Source of the DNA: Micromonospora endophytica | Lineage (GTDB): Bacteria; Actinomycetota; Actinomycetes; Mycobacteriales; Micromonosporaceae | DNA: 56,760 bases | NCBI RefSeq assembly: GCF_003236305.1 | Contig: NZ_POTX01000007.1 | Location: 1 to 56,760, forward strand | Direction of reading: 5' to 3' | In this document: piece by piece, positions 16,269-25,477 of the stretch | How positions within the stretch are numbered: the stretch's first letter is position 1 | Layout: each line of letters opens with the position of its first letter | Notes under the pieces: model-generated | The model's input: only the letters and a program-made list of their open reading frames with translations | What the model was told of the DNA's origin: nothing | Database searches by the model: none | Position numbers and translations under genes: made by a program

Positions 16269-17219
16269 TCAGGGTTGGCGTGTCTCTGGAGTGGCAGAGT
16301 TGGTGCGATGCCTGGTCTCGGTGAACTCTCGGTTGAGCGCCCAGGCATCAGCGACCGGCCCGACGTGACGAAGCTTGTCCGGGTTGATGACCGAGCAGAT
16401 CTTCTGAATCCGCCCGTCGAGAACGTCGAGCGTCAGAGCGGTGAGGACCTTGTTCTCCCGATCACGGAAGATCGCCCCCGGGTTGCCGTTCACCTGGCGT
16501 TCCTCCAGCTCCACACCGATGCGGGCGAACCACGGGAAGATCGACACGAGCAGCCGGGCCACGCTCTCCACACCGACGACGTCCCGGCCCAGCTGCGGCG
16601 CCTTACCGCCGCCGTCGCCCACCATCTGCACGTCGGCTGCCAGCAGTTCCCGTAGGCCGTCGACGTCGCCCTCGCGGAGCGCGTCGAAGAACCGCGCCGC
16701 CAACTCCTCGCGTGCGCGCCGGTTCACCTCGAACCGCGGACGACCGGCATCCATGTGACGTCGCGCCCGCACCGCGAACTGACGGCACGCCGCCTCGGAC
16801 CGCCCGACCGCGGAGGCGATCTCGCGAAAGTCGAAACCGAACACCTCGCGCAACACGAAGACTGCCCGCTCCACAGGACTGAGCCGTTCGAGCAGCAGCA
16901 GGGCGGCCATCGACACCGAGTCGGCCAGTTCCACCGCCCGCGCCGGGTCCTCGTACGGATCCGCGAGCAGCGGCTCGGGAAGCCACTGCCCCACGTATTC
17001 CTCACGCCGGACCCGCGCTGATCTCAGGACATCGATCGAGATGCGGGTGACGACAGCCGAGAGGAACGCTTTGGTCGATGTGGGTTGCGTCTCGGTGGCC
17101 TCGTAGCGCAGCCAGGTCTCCTGCACCGCGTCCTCGGCCTCACTGACCACCCCGAGAATCCGGTAGGCGATCGCGAACAGCAGCGATCGCAGCTGCTCGA
17201 ACTCCTCTGCCTTGGTCAC
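16269..17219 (-). CDS. RNA polymerase sigma factor, ECF41/SigJ family
   Basis: The protein has 316 residues. Region 2 lies at about 5-75 (LLFAIAYRILG, AEDAVQETWLRY) and region 4 at about 105-160 (ERLSPVERAVFVLREVFGFDFREIA). The ECF41-specific linker WLPEP is at 79-83. A SnoaL-like C-terminal domain (about 165-300) carries the family motifs DGGGK (202-206) and NPDKL (279-283); in this family that domain, not an anti-sigma factor, controls activity. ECF41 factors usually drive a nearby oxidoreductase, carboxymuconolactone decarboxylase or epimerase gene. The FAD oxidoreductase at 13778-14875 with a matching promoter fits this. It lies 114 bases beyond dxs, and control of the meroterpenoid genes is possible but unsupported. 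Confidence 0.9.
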   Translation of the reverse strand: MTKAEEFEQLRSLLFAIAYRILGVVSEAEDAVQETWLRYEATETQPTSTKAFLSAVVTRISIDVLRSARVRREEYVGQWLPEPLLADPYEDPARAVELADSVSMAALLLLERLSPVERAVFVLREVFGFDFREIASAVGRSEAACRQFAVRARRHMDAGRPRFEVNRRAREELAARFFDALREGDVDGLRELLAADVQMVGDGGGKAPQLGRDVVGVESVARLLVSIFPWFARIGVELEERQVNGNPGAIFRDRENKVLTALTLDVLDGRIQKICSVINPDKLRHVGPVADAWALNREFTETRHRTNSATPETRQP

Positions 17220-17333
17220 GCGAACTCCCTAGAAGCCTAGCCGCCGGCGAAGCGTTCCGATGTGAATCGTAGTCGGCCCGTGCATCGGAGAGCCGGCTAC
17301 GGCAGTGCCGTGCCCGGCTCGCCGGAGCGGAGG

Positions 17334-19271
17334 TCAGTGCGCCAGCTGTTCGGCACGCAGGCGGCCATCGGCCACGGTGTCCTGTGCACCGTCGTGCCGC
17401 AGTGCCAGCAGATCCTCAGCGATGGTCCCGGCGATGTGGCGGGCATTCAGTCCGTGGTCGGCGAGCAGGGTGGCCCGCTTGCCCTGGTCGAGGAAACGTT
17501 GGGGCAGGCCGAAGAGACGTGTCGGAAGGTAGCACCCCTGCTGGTCCAGCCCGTGCCGCACCGCGCTACCGACACCGCCGGCGCACCCGTTGTCCTCGAC
17601 CGTGGCGACCAGGCGGTGCTCTCGCGCGAGTTCCAGTAACCGACGTGGCACGGGTAGGACCCACCGTGGGTCCACGACTGTCACCCCGTAGCCGTCGTCC
17701 ACCAGACGGCCGGCCGCCTCGAGACAGATCGGCGCCATCGGCCCGACCGCCACCATCAGCACGTCCGCCCGCCCGGAGCGGAACAGCACATCCAACCCGT
17801 CGTCGGTGTCCACGGCCGCGATGTCCGGACCGGTGGCACCCTTCGGGTAACGGATCACGGTGGGTCCGTCGTCGACCGCCACCGCCTCGGCCAGGGCGCG
17901 ACGCAGCGAGGCGGCATCGCGAGGGGCGTTCACTCGTACGCCGGGAACAAGCTGGAGCAGCGACAGGTCCCACATGCCGTTGTGCGACGGCCCGTCGTCG
18001 CCGGTGACGCCGGCCCGGTCGAGCGCGATGGTGACCGGCGCGCGGTGCAGCGCCACGTCCATCAGGAGCTGGTCGAAACCACGGTTCAGGAAGGTCGCGT
18101 AGACGGCCACGACCGGATGCAGGCCGCCGAGGGCGAGGCCGGCCGCCGAGGTCATCGCGTGTTGTTCGGCGATTCCGACGTCGAAGGTGCGCTCCGGATA
18201 GCGCCGGGCGAACTCACTCAGCCCGGTGGGTTCGAGCATCGCGGCGGTGACCGCCACGATGTCCGGCCGGGTGGCAGCCAGGCTGACCAACTCCGCACCG
18301 AACACCGAGGTCCACGACGGATACGCTTTCGCGGCGGCCGGCTGCCCCGCTCCCGCAGACGAAGGGCGAACCACGTGGTGGCGGTCCAGTTCGTCTTGTT
18401 CGGCAGGTAGGTGACCACGCCCCTTCTCGGTGATGCAGTGCACGAGCACCGGGCCGTCGAAACGTTTGGCGCTGGCCAGAGCGGCCTCCAGGGCCGCGAG
18501 GTCGTGGCCGTCCACCGGGCCGACGTACTTGAGGCCCAGATCCTCGAACATGCCCTGCGGGGCCAACACGTCCTTCAGCCCCTTCTTCACGCCGTGCAGC
18601 ACCTCGTACAACGGGCTGCCCACCACCGGTATGTTCGGCAGCTGGGTCTGGACTCGTTCCAGGAGACGCTCGTAGCCGGGTGCGGTGCGGAGTGCGGCCA
18701 GGTGAACCGCCAGCCCACCGATTGTGGGCGCGTAGGAGCGCTCGTTGTCGTTGACGACGATGACCAACGGGCGGTGCCTGGCCGCAGCGATGTTGTTCAG
18801 CGCCTCCCAGGCCATGCCGCCGGTCAGCGCCCCGTCACCGATCACCGCGACCACCGCCCGATCTGTGACCCCGCGCAGCTCGTACGCCTTTGCCAGCCCA
18901 TCGGCGTACGACAGTGCTGTCGATGCGTGGCTGTTCTCGATCAGATCGTGCTCCGATTCCGCACGCGAGGGATAACCGGAGAGCCCCCCGGGCTGACGGA
19001 GGGTGTCGAAGGCCGCCGCCCGGCCAGTGAGGATCTTGTGTACGTAACTCTGGTGACCGGTGTCCCACAGCAACCGGTCACGAGGAGAGTCGAAGACGCG
19101 GTGCAGGGCCAGCGTCAGCTCGACCACGCCGAGGTTGGGCCCGAGATGCCCGCCCGTACGGCCGACCTTCTCCACCAGAAACCGCCGGATGGCGCCAGCA
19201 AGCTGCTCGGCCTCGGCCAGCGTCAGGTCACGCAGGTCACCAGGGCCGCTGATCTCCTCGAGTTGTCGCAT
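17334..19271 (-). CDS. dxs: 1-Deoxy-D-xylulose-5-phosphate synthase
   Basis: The protein has 645 residues, the usual DXS length. GGAAAGG precedes the ATG. It condenses pyruvate and glyceraldehyde 3-phosphate to DXP with thiamine diphosphate, the committed step of the MEP pathway. Visible motifs are GHQSYVHK (about 72-79), the ThDP/Mg motif [16 protein letters not shown] (145-160), and in the second domain [15 protein letters not shown] and the transketolase C-terminal region. It adjoins the meroterpenoid genes but is separated from the haloperoxidase gene by a terminator hairpin. It is therefore probably a second, dedicated dxs copy that raises IPP/DMAPP supply; whether a housekeeping copy exists elsewhere is unknown from this window. 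Confidence 0.95.
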   Translation of the reverse strand: MRQLEEISGPGDLRDLTLAEAEQLAGAIRRFLVEKVGRTGGHLGPNLGVVELTLALHRVFDSPRDRLLWDTGHQSYVHKILTGRAAAFDTLRQPGGLSGYPSRAESEHDLIENSHASTALSYADGLAKAYELRGVTDRAVVAVIGDGALTGGMAWEALNNIAAARHRPLVIVVNDNERSYAPTIGGLAVHLAALRTAPGYERLLERVQTQLPNIPVVGSPLYEVLHGVKKGLKDVLAPQGMFEDLGLKYVGPVDGHDLAALEAALASAKRFDGPVLVHCITEKGRGHLPAEQDELDRHHVVRPSSAGAGQPAAAKAYPSWTSVFGAELVSLAATRPDIVAVTAAMLEPTGLSEFARRYPERTFDVGIAEQHAMTSAAGLALGGLHPVVAVYATFLNRGFDQLLMDVALHRAPVTIALDRAGVTGDDGPSHNGMWDLSLLQLVPGVRVNAPRDAASLRRALAEAVAVDDGPTVIRYPKGATGPDIAAVDTDDGLDVLFRSGRADVLMVAVGPMAPICLEAAGRLVDDGYGVTVVDPRWVLPVPRRLLELAREHRLVATVEDNGCAGGVGSAVRHGLDQQGCYLPTRLFGLPQRFLDQGKRATLLADHGLNARHIAGTIAEDLLALRHDGAQDTVADGRLRAEQLAH

Positions 19272-19314
19272 CGGTCGTCCTTTCCGCTGAGCGCTCGCAG
19301 GCGGTTTCCGCGCG

Positions 19315-19346
19315 GGCGGCGGGCCGGGTCACCACGGCCCGCCGCC
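19315..19346 (-). terminator. Hairpin between haloperoxidase gene and dxs
   Basis: GGCGGCGGGCC and GGCCCGCCGCC form an 11-bp GC stem with a 10-base loop, 14 bases after the haloperoxidase stop. dxs is likely to have its own promoter or depend on read-through. Confidence 0.65.
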
Positions 19347-19359
19347 GTGACGCATGTGA

Positions 19360-20934
19360 TCAGCTCTGGGCGGTGCCCTGGATGTACCCCTGCACCCACT
19401 CGTAGGCCAGATCGCCGAACTGCGCCCCGAACGGGATGGAACGCTCGACGGTCTTGGCGAAGTGCACCCCGCCCCACACCCGGCTGGTGGCGCACTTCTG
19501 CACGAAGTCGGTCCAGGTGGGGAAGTGCAGCTCGATGTCGGTGGCCGGGGTGATCCCGGGCTCCACCAGGGTCGAGCCGGCCGCAACGTGATGCCGCCAG
19601 TTCAGCACGTCGGAGCCGAGGAAGCGCCGCGTCGCCTGCGCCTCCGCCGAGCAGAGCGTGGTGGACCCGGACGGGTACTCGGGATGGTCACCGACCTTCA
19701 GGTAACTGACCCACTCGTTGGCCGGAATGTCGTTGACCGTACCGACGCCCGGTCCGCCCCACGCCCGGACCTTGGTGCGACCGTAGACGTGGTTCACCGC
19801 GCTGAACGGCCGCACCGTGTCGTACACGGTCTTCTGGTGCCAGGCGGCGATCAACGCGTCGTAGATCGCCACGGAGTTGGTCATGAACAGGTGGACCCAG
19901 CCGTCCAGGTCGAGCTGGCCGTGGGCGAGGGCAGCGGCGTTCACCGACAGGCCGATGCCCAGGAGCTTGTTGTCGAAGAACTCGGCCATCACCTTCTGCT
20001 CGGCGGTGAGTGCGGCCGATGCCTCCAGGATCTCGTTGACCGAGCGCTTGTAGTCCTGCACCCGGGTGTGGTCGGAATGCTGGGGTGCGGCGATCGTGAA
20101 CTGGCGTGGGTCCCGGTAGGTGTGCGGCTTCACCAGTCGCATCTGCGGCGTGATGAACTGCTGGACGGTGAAGACACCCAGGTCACCCGTTGCCGGCCCG
20201 AGGCGGCGGCTGTGCGGGCCGAGCTGCGGCTGCCACCGCGACGGATTGGTCAGCCTGTAGGCGGTGTTGACCGGCTGGTAACCGGTGTAGTCCGCGTAGG
20301 GGACCGGGTTGTACTTGCGGCCCCCCTCGTTGCCCAGCTGGTTCATCCCGTCCTTGAGGGCCACCGCGACGATCGCCTTGCCGGCGAGGTTGCCGATGCC
20401 GACCGGGCTGGTCTGGTCGGACGAATTGTCGTCGGGGTTGAGGCCCAGCGAGGTCAGCATGGCCCGGAAGAGCGGCTCCCGGTGCGGCAACACCCCCTTC
20501 ATCACCTGGTACGAGGCATGCAGGGCGGCGATGTTCTTGTTCCGGTTGGTGGTGGACTCGCTGGATGGGCGGCGGCCGAGCCGGGAGTGCACACCGACGG
20601 CGGTGGGGTGGTACGGCGCCACCGCGTCGAACCAGGCCGTCGTCGTCAGATGGGTGACCCGGGCCAGGTGGGTCACGTCCATCGGAGCGATGACTTCCTG
20701 CACCAGGGAGCGGTCGTTCTTCGCGATCAGATCGCGGATGAAGTTGTCGGTGTCGAGGTTGAAGTCAGGCGCCGGAGGTGGTGTTTGGGCGGTGGTGGCT
20801 GGACCGGCGGCAGCCGCTCCGGTCGTGCCCAGAGCGGCCAGCCCCACGGTCGAGGCACCACCGACGCCCGCTAACAGCAGCGACCTGCGCCGTAATGAAG
20901 AACCTGAGGCGGAAGAACGCTCAGAATTCGACAT
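19360..20934 (-). CDS. Vanadium-dependent haloperoxidase with Tat signal
   Basis: The protein has 524 residues from ATG 20934. A twin-arginine signal (LRRRSLLLAG) spans about 14-45. Vanadate ligands are in place: Lys368, Arg375-Pro376, PSGS at 421-424, Arg485 and His491 (SRVWGGVH). Ser424 replaces the acid/base His of classic PSGH enzymes, as I recall for Streptomyces enzymes of napyradiomycin/merochlorin type. Those enzymes chlorinate and cyclise prenyl-naphthoquinones, or in the NapH3 subtype catalyse an alpha-hydroxyketone rearrangement. A prenylated naphthoquinone from this cluster is the likely substrate. It is the last gene after the ABBA prenyltransferase (97-base gap). The Tat signal implies that the late steps occur outside the membrane. 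Confidence 0.92.
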   Translation of the reverse strand: MSNSERSSASGSSLRRRSLLLAGVGGASTVGLAALGTTGAAAAGPATTAQTPPPAPDFNLDTDNFIRDLIAKNDRSLVQEVIAPMDVTHLARVTHLTTTAWFDAVAPYHPTAVGVHSRLGRRPSSESTTNRNKNIAALHASYQVMKGVLPHREPLFRAMLTSLGLNPDDNSSDQTSPVGIGNLAGKAIVAVALKDGMNQLGNEGGRKYNPVPYADYTGYQPVNTAYRLTNPSRWQPQLGPHSRRLGPATGDLGVFTVQQFITPQMRLVKPHTYRDPRQFTIAAPQHSDHTRVQDYKRSVNEILEASAALTAEQKVMAEFFDNKLLGIGLSVNAAALAHGQLDLDGWVHLFMTNSVAIYDALIAAWHQKTVYDTVRPFSAVNHVYGRTKVRAWGGPGVGTVNDIPANEWVSYLKVGDHPEYPSGSTTLCSAEAQATRRFLGSDVLNWRHHVAAGSTLVEPGITPATDIELHFPTWTDFVQKCATSRVWGGVHFAKTVERSIPFGAQFGDLAYEWVQGYIQGTAQS

Positions 20935-21031
20935 GAACCTGCCTTTCAAGGAGTTTGATAAACAGTCCGAGGCGCAGCCGTATGAATGGCCTGGCACCCC
21001 GGAAATCAAGGATTCGATGCAAGGATGGCTT

Positions 21032-21955
21032 TCAGAGCTCTTCCTTGTAGAAGGCCATCCACATCTTCCGCATCAATGGCGATGCCTGGTAGTACGATGC
21101 GACGTCCAGGCACTCCCCCTCGGGAGTCCACTTGACGCCGAACAAGTTTATGGACGCACCACCGTACGAGTGGGGCGCGTTCCTGACGAATTTCTCGATG
21201 TGCGGCCCGAGGCGGTCGGTGATGGCCGGCGGTGCCGCGGCGAGCAGCCCGCGTCCGGGCGCCGGGGCGAAACAGACCCGCATGATCCCGGGTGTGTCCC
21301 AGCCGATGGTGACATTGACCCGGAAGGAACGGGCAGCGAACTCCACCAACGCCTCGTCCGGCTCCGGCAGCCCGATCTCCCTGAGAAACGATCGGATACT
21401 GGCGGGGTCGAGACTCGCGGGGGAAAGCCGGGTGAAGTACGCGTTCATCGTCCGCCGCCGGTAGTCGATCGCGATCATCGCGACCTCGTGGAAACCGTGT
21501 CGAGCGAGCAGATCGGCGTTTGCGGCGAGTGCCGGCGGCATCGACGGGATATCGGTCAGCTCGCGTACGGTCCGTAGCTCCAGCGGAAAGTGCGCGTACA
21601 CCTTCTTGAAGCCGCCGGCGACGCCGCAATCGATCATGTACTCGCTGATCGGGTACCGGTCTCGGAGATCCGACAGCAGGTTGTCGACAGGGTGACCGGT
21701 CGGCACGACGAAACCGTGCGCCACGGCGACTCCGTACGGGTCGTCGCAGCCCGACGCGAACGAGATGGTGTAGTCGAGCTCCCCCGCGTTGCGCTCACCG
21801 GTCTGCACCGTGAACACGATTCCGGCTTGGGCGAGCACATCCTGGTACGCGGTCAGGATCGACCGGAGCTTGTCACCCGAACCGGTCGCGTTGACCAGCT
21901 GGGCAGATTCTTCGATGGCCTGGTACACGCCGTCCACGGCCGCGACGTCGGACAC
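21032..21955 (-). CDS. ABBA-type aromatic prenyltransferase (copy 1)
   Basis: The protein has 307 residues from GTG 21955, which follows CTGGAGGATGC; an earlier in-frame start would run into the methyltransferase gene. The sequence fits the NphB/CloQ/Fnq26 family: N-terminal VYQAIEESAQLV, FVVPTGHPVDNLLSDL, GVAGGFKKVYAHFP with the basic residues that hold the diphosphate, and the C-terminal YYQASPLM. These soluble beta/alpha barrels transfer dimethylallyl, geranyl or farnesyl groups to aromatic carbons or oxygens without an Asp-rich motif. It is a paralogue of the gene at 29622-30530. Two such enzymes suggest two prenylation steps or two donors, as in napyradiomycin assembly. Confidence 0.92.
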   Translation of the reverse strand: MSDVAAVDGVYQAIEESAQLVNATGSGDKLRSILTAYQDVLAQAGIVFTVQTGERNAGELDYTISFASGCDDPYGVAVAHGFVVPTGHPVDNLLSDLRDRYPISEYMIDCGVAGGFKKVYAHFPLELRTVRELTDIPSMPPALAANADLLARHGFHEVAMIAIDYRRRTMNAYFTRLSPASLDPASIRSFLREIGLPEPDEALVEFAARSFRVNVTIGWDTPGIMRVCFAPAPGRGLLAAAPPAITDRLGPHIEKFVRNAPHSYGGASINLFGVKWTPEGECLDVASYYQASPLMRKMWMAFYKEEL

Positions 21956-21984
21956 GCATCCTCCAGATGTCGAACTGAGTGTTG

Positions 21985-23055
21985 TCAGTGGGTCTTCGTC
22001 GCACACAGAACGGCTTGGACGGGGATGACGTCCGGGGGCACCGCTGCGGAGTCCTTCGTGACCGTCTTCGTCACCTCGAAGCCGCATTCCACCAGCCACC
22101 TGCGATAGGTCGACAGCTTCTGCGGACCGCCCTGACCCATCGTGGCGCCGATGAAGAACGCCGGGAAGAAGTCGACGTTGTAGTTGGTGGAGTCGCGGAT
22201 GTCCTCCGGATAGACCGGGACCATGATGTTGACCTGCCCACCAGGGGCGAGTGATCGGTTGACCGCCTGAAGGATGCGGAACACGTCATCCTTGTCGAAC
22301 ATGTCCAGGAAGTGCTTGATCAGCACCACATCGAAGCCCTCGGGCACCCCGTCAAAGACGTCTCCGCCGATGAACGAACAGTGCTCCTCAACTCCCTGGA
22401 GTTTGAAGTTCGCCAGGCATTCCGCTTCTTTCTCCGGCAGGTCGAAGGTGGTCACCCGCAACCCGGGAGATGCCTTCATCCGATACGTGTTGATCGCCCC
22501 GAGGCCGGTGTTGCCGGCGAGGTCGAGCACCCGCGCTCCGGACGGAACGTCGATCACCCCGAAGAACCAGGGATCGATGTTGGCCGTGACGGTGTCCATC
22601 AGCGTCGCCCACGCCTCGCGCAGGTCCCGGTGTTCGGCGACGGCGCCGTACAGGGTTCCCTGGTAGCCGTAGAGTTCCTTGAGCCCCACCAGGGTGCCGC
22701 TACGGGCGCTGTCGGTCAGGTGGAACAACTGACGAAGCGCGACAACCTTGATCATGTTCATGTAGGTGAGCGCCCGCCGGAGGTCCTTCTCCGGCACCTC
22801 CGCGAGCCCGTCGAGGACGTAGGTTCCGGCGCCCTCGTCGTACCCGACGAAACCCTCCTTGACGAGCAGGTGCAGGAGTTGTTCCACCGCGTCCGGCTTC
22901 GCACCGACCACCTGGCCCAACTCGGCAGCGGTGCGGCCGGGCCGATCGCGCAGAGCATCGACGACACCCAGCTCGAAACAGGAGAGCAGGGTCATGAATC
23001 GGGTGGGTCCGACCATGTATTCGCGGAATCGCGCAAGTGTCTCTTCGGGTTTCAT
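21985..23055 (-). CDS. SAM-dependent methyltransferase, acetylserotonin O-methyltransferase type
   Basis: The protein has 356 residues; AGGAGACGACGGC precedes the ATG. The N-terminal helical dimerisation domain includes LGVVDALRDRPGRTAAELG. The Rossmann domain has the SAM motif VLDLAGNTGLG (176-186), then DVVLIKHFLDMF and the post-motif NIMVPVYPED. The His/Glu catalytic pair of plant-type O-methyltransferases is not obvious, so C-methylation of the naphthoquinone ring is as possible as O-methylation. It sits between the ligase and prenyltransferase genes with gaps of 64 and 29 bases, in one operon. The substrate is inferred to be the flaviolin-derived core. Confidence 0.88.
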   Translation of the reverse strand: MKPEETLARFREYMVGPTRFMTLLSCFELGVVDALRDRPGRTAAELGQVVGAKPDAVEQLLHLLVKEGFVGYDEGAGTYVLDGLAEVPEKDLRRALTYMNMIKVVALRQLFHLTDSARSGTLVGLKELYGYQGTLYGAVAEHRDLREAWATLMDTVTANIDPWFFGVIDVPSGARVLDLAGNTGLGAINTYRMKASPGLRVTTFDLPEKEAECLANFKLQGVEEHCSFIGGDVFDGVPEGFDVVLIKHFLDMFDKDDVFRILQAVNRSLAPGGQVNIMVPVYPEDIRDSTNYNVDFFPAFFIGATMGQGGPQKLSTYRRWLVECGFEVTKTVTKDSAAVPPDVIPVQAVLCATKTH

Positions 23056-23119
23056 GCCGTCGTCTCCTTCGAGCCAGGTGTCCGGGTGGCCGATGTGTCG
23101 GGCTGGTGGTCGGTCACGC

Positions 23120-24697
23120 TCAGTGCTCCGCCTGCTCCTGAAGCCGACGGGCCAGTTCGAGGCGTTGCACCTTCAACGTGGCGGTCCGGGGAAGTTCGGC
23201 CTGTGGGATCTGCACCGGCGCGGCCAACTGCGGAAAATCGGTGACGGCCCCGTACCAGCGGTCCTGGTCCAGCGGTCGGTCGTCGACCGTGCACACCACA
23301 GGTACCGGCTCCGACTTCGGACCCCGCACCACGACGAGTTCGCTGAGCTCCCCCAGCTTGCCCAGTACGGTGTCTTCGACCTCCAGGACGCTGCGTATCC
23401 CGGCGATCATGTCGACCTCCCGGTCGTACATGTGCAGGCAGCCGAGTCTGGTCCGGTATCCGATGTCCCCGGTGCGCCACCAGTCGCCGAACCTGTTGGT
23501 GTCGTAGCGGTCCTGCTCGGCGAAGTAGGTCTTCGCCAGGCCCGGCCACGCGACCTCGATGAAGCCCGGGTTCGACTCGGACGGTGGCTGCCCGTCCCGA
23601 CTGACCACGCGCACCCTCGCGCAGCCCGGCATCTCCCAACCCACGCAGCGGCCGTTGGCCCGGTGGGCGGACCTGCGGAAGTAGGCCCGACCGACCGCCG
23701 GGCCGACCTCACTCTGCCCGTAGATCTGGAAGAAGAGCGCACCACGCCGCTCGGAGGAGTTCGTCAGTCGGCTCATCGTTCGGGGATGCATCGCGTCGAA
23801 CGTGCTGCTGAAGTACTTCACCGACGCGAACGGCCTACGAGGATCATCGGCGAGCCCTTCCCACTCCATGAAGGAGTTGGGGACCGCCTCGATGAACCCG
23901 GGCTGGTTCTTGAGGAAGAACTCGGCCACCCGGTCCGGATGCGCGTCGTTCATGAGCAGCACCGGCATCCGCTTGTAGAGGGCCAACGCCATCGCCGCGA
24001 ACATCCGGGAATGCACGAAGGAGATGTGAATCGCGACCGTCTCCCGCCTGCGCATCAACGCCAACAGGCGCCACTGGGGCACGAGCCGCTCCGCCATGGT
24101 GCGGGGCGTGTGCACGACCAGCTTGGGCACGCCCGTGGTGCCGGAGGTATGAGTGATCATGGCGGGCTCGTCCCGCTGCCGGCACACCGGCGGTACGCGG
24201 GGAGCGCCCGCGAGCTCACTGAGCGAGACCACGGCGGGCCGGCTGCCGCGAACGATGACGGTGCGACTCGCCAGGGTGCTCACCGCCACGTCGCTCAGCA
24301 CGTCGAGCTTGTGCAGATCGGTCAGGAGTGTGGGCTGGTCCAGCCGGCCCAGCAGGGCGGCGACGGTCGACGCGTCCAGCGCGGGAGACAACATGACGGG
24401 AACCGCGCCGATCCGCGACGCGGCCGTGGCCAGAACCCAGACGTCGGAGTTGGCGGTCTTGTAGATGACGACCTGGTCACCGGGGCGGACCTCGGCCGCC
24501 CAGAGTCGGCCGGCCAGGTCGTCCACGTGGTGGGCGAGTTCGGCCACGGTCAACGACCGTCCCGCCTCGGGCAGAACGTCCAGGTCGTGATCGAGGGTGA
24601 GCCGGGTCGAACCGTCGACGGCGGCAGCGAACTGCGGCACCATGCCGAGGTGGAGGCCACGCTTCTGAGCTGACCTGAAGGCCACAGAACCGTTCAT
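23120..24697 (-). CDS. Adenylate-forming (AMP-dependent) ligase, candidate diazotase
   Basis: The protein has 525 residues from ATG 24697, with GAGGAG upstream. Adenylation motifs are THTSGTTGVPK (182-192), IYGQSE, WWRTGDIGYR and the C-terminal PRTATLKVQR with Lys509. The family normally activates carboxylates, but CreM of cremeomycin and relatives use ATP and nitrite to diazotise aryl amines. The nearby CreE- and CreD-like genes, an aminotransferase that should make an arylamine, and no evident carboxylate substrate point to the CreM role. It begins the operon ligase-methyltransferase-prenyltransferase-haloperoxidase, after a terminator. The alternative is an ordinary acyl or aryl acid ligase. 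Confidence 0.85.
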   Translation of the reverse strand: MNGSVAFRSAQKRGLHLGMVPQFAAAVDGSTRLTLDHDLDVLPEAGRSLTVAELAHHVDDLAGRLWAAEVRPGDQVVIYKTANSDVWVLATAASRIGAVPVMLSPALDASTVAALLGRLDQPTLLTDLHKLDVLSDVAVSTLASRTVIVRGSRPAVVSLSELAGAPRVPPVCRQRDEPAMITHTSGTTGVPKLVVHTPRTMAERLVPQWRLLALMRRRETVAIHISFVHSRMFAAMALALYKRMPVLLMNDAHPDRVAEFFLKNQPGFIEAVPNSFMEWEGLADDPRRPFASVKYFSSTFDAMHPRTMSRLTNSSERRGALFFQIYGQSEVGPAVGRAYFRRSAHRANGRCVGWEMPGCARVRVVSRDGQPPSESNPGFIEVAWPGLAKTYFAEQDRYDTNRFGDWWRTGDIGYRTRLGCLHMYDREVDMIAGIRSVLEVEDTVLGKLGELSELVVVRGPKSEPVPVVCTVDDRPLDQDRWYGAVTDFPQLAAPVQIPQAELPRTATLKVQRLELARRLQEQAEH

Positions 24698-24781
24698 CGA
24701 GACTGTCTCCTCTTGCATTCGCGCGGTCGCCTCGGACCTGGTGGGCCGTCACCGACCGGGTGACGTGGAAAGAACGCGACA

Positions 24782-24817
24782 GCAGACACCGGACGCGCGA
24801 GCGCGTCCGGTGTCTGC
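24782..24817 (-). terminator. Perfect 17-bp-arm hairpin after the wrbA-like gene
   Basis: GCAGACACCGGACGCGC and GCGCGTCCGGTGTCTGC flank GA. It lies 28 bases after the WrbA stop and 85 before the ligase start, so it separates two transcription units on the minus strand. Confidence 0.8.
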
Positions 24818-24844
24818 GGTGTTCGGGTGTGTGCGGTAGCGCCG

Positions 24845-25453
24845 TCAGGCGACGCGGCCGGCCTTCAGCGCGGCAGCCGTCTCCACAGCGCGGCGGGCCT
24901 GGTGTTGCGCCGCTTCCCAGGCCACTTCCCCGGGCGGACCGTCGGCAGCCACATGCGAGGTGCCGTACGGGTTGCCCGACTTGAACTGGACCGGAGCGGT
25001 GTAACCGGGGGGAACGATGATGCCGCCCCAGTGGTAGAAGACGTTGGCGAGAGCCAGAATCGTCGACTCCTGACCACCGTGCGGCGTGCCGCTGGCGGTG
25101 AAGGCGGAGTACACCTTGCCCGCGAGCCGACCCTGCCGCCACAGGGCACCGGCACCGTCGATGAACGCCTTGAGCTGGCCCGCCGGGTTCCCGAAGCGGC
25201 TCGGGGTGCCGAACAGCACCACGTCCGCCCAATCCACGTCGGCGAGGCTCGCCTCGGTCACCTCGGCGGTCTCCTGGACGTGCCGAGCCCAGGCCTGGTT
25301 GGCGTTGACCGCTTCCGACGTGGCGGTCTCGGCGACCTTGCGCAGCCGGACCACGGCACCCGCCTTGTCCGCTCCCTCCGCAACGGCTTGGGCCAGAGTG
25401 TGCACCGTCCCCGTCGCGCTGTAGTAGATGACGGCCGTGTTCACCGGTTTCAT
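24845..25453 (-). CDS. wrbA: NAD(P)H:quinone oxidoreductase, WrbA-type flavodoxin-like protein
   Basis: The protein has 202 residues; AAGGAGAAGCTGACT precedes the ATG. The FMN-phosphate loop YYSATGTVHTLAQAVAEGA lies at about 10-28. WrbA features follow: FGTPSRFGNPAGQLKAFIDG and FTASGTPHGGQESTILALANVFYHWG. It gives two-electron reduction of quinones with FMN and NAD(P)H. It lies 24 bases after the lyase-IDI gene, at the end of the operon. In this context it probably reduces a naphthoquinone before prenylation, or supplies electrons for removal of a diazo group; both are inference. Confidence 0.9.
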   Translation of the reverse strand: MKPVNTAVIYYSATGTVHTLAQAVAEGADKAGAVVRLRKVAETATSEAVNANQAWARHVQETAEVTEASLADVDWADVVLFGTPSRFGNPAGQLKAFIDGAGALWRQGRLAGKVYSAFTASGTPHGGQESTILALANVFYHWGGIIVPPGYTAPVQFKSGNPYGTSHVAADGPPGEVAWEAAQHQARRAVETAAALKAGRVA

Positions 25454-25477
25454 AGTCAGCTTCTCCTTGTCGCGGAG

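Noticed and set aside
22859..24673. 604-codon plus-strand open frame opposite the ligase and methyltransferase genes
   Set aside because: The protein is His/Arg/Gly-rich without a recognisable domain, while the minus strand has clear enzyme motifs.
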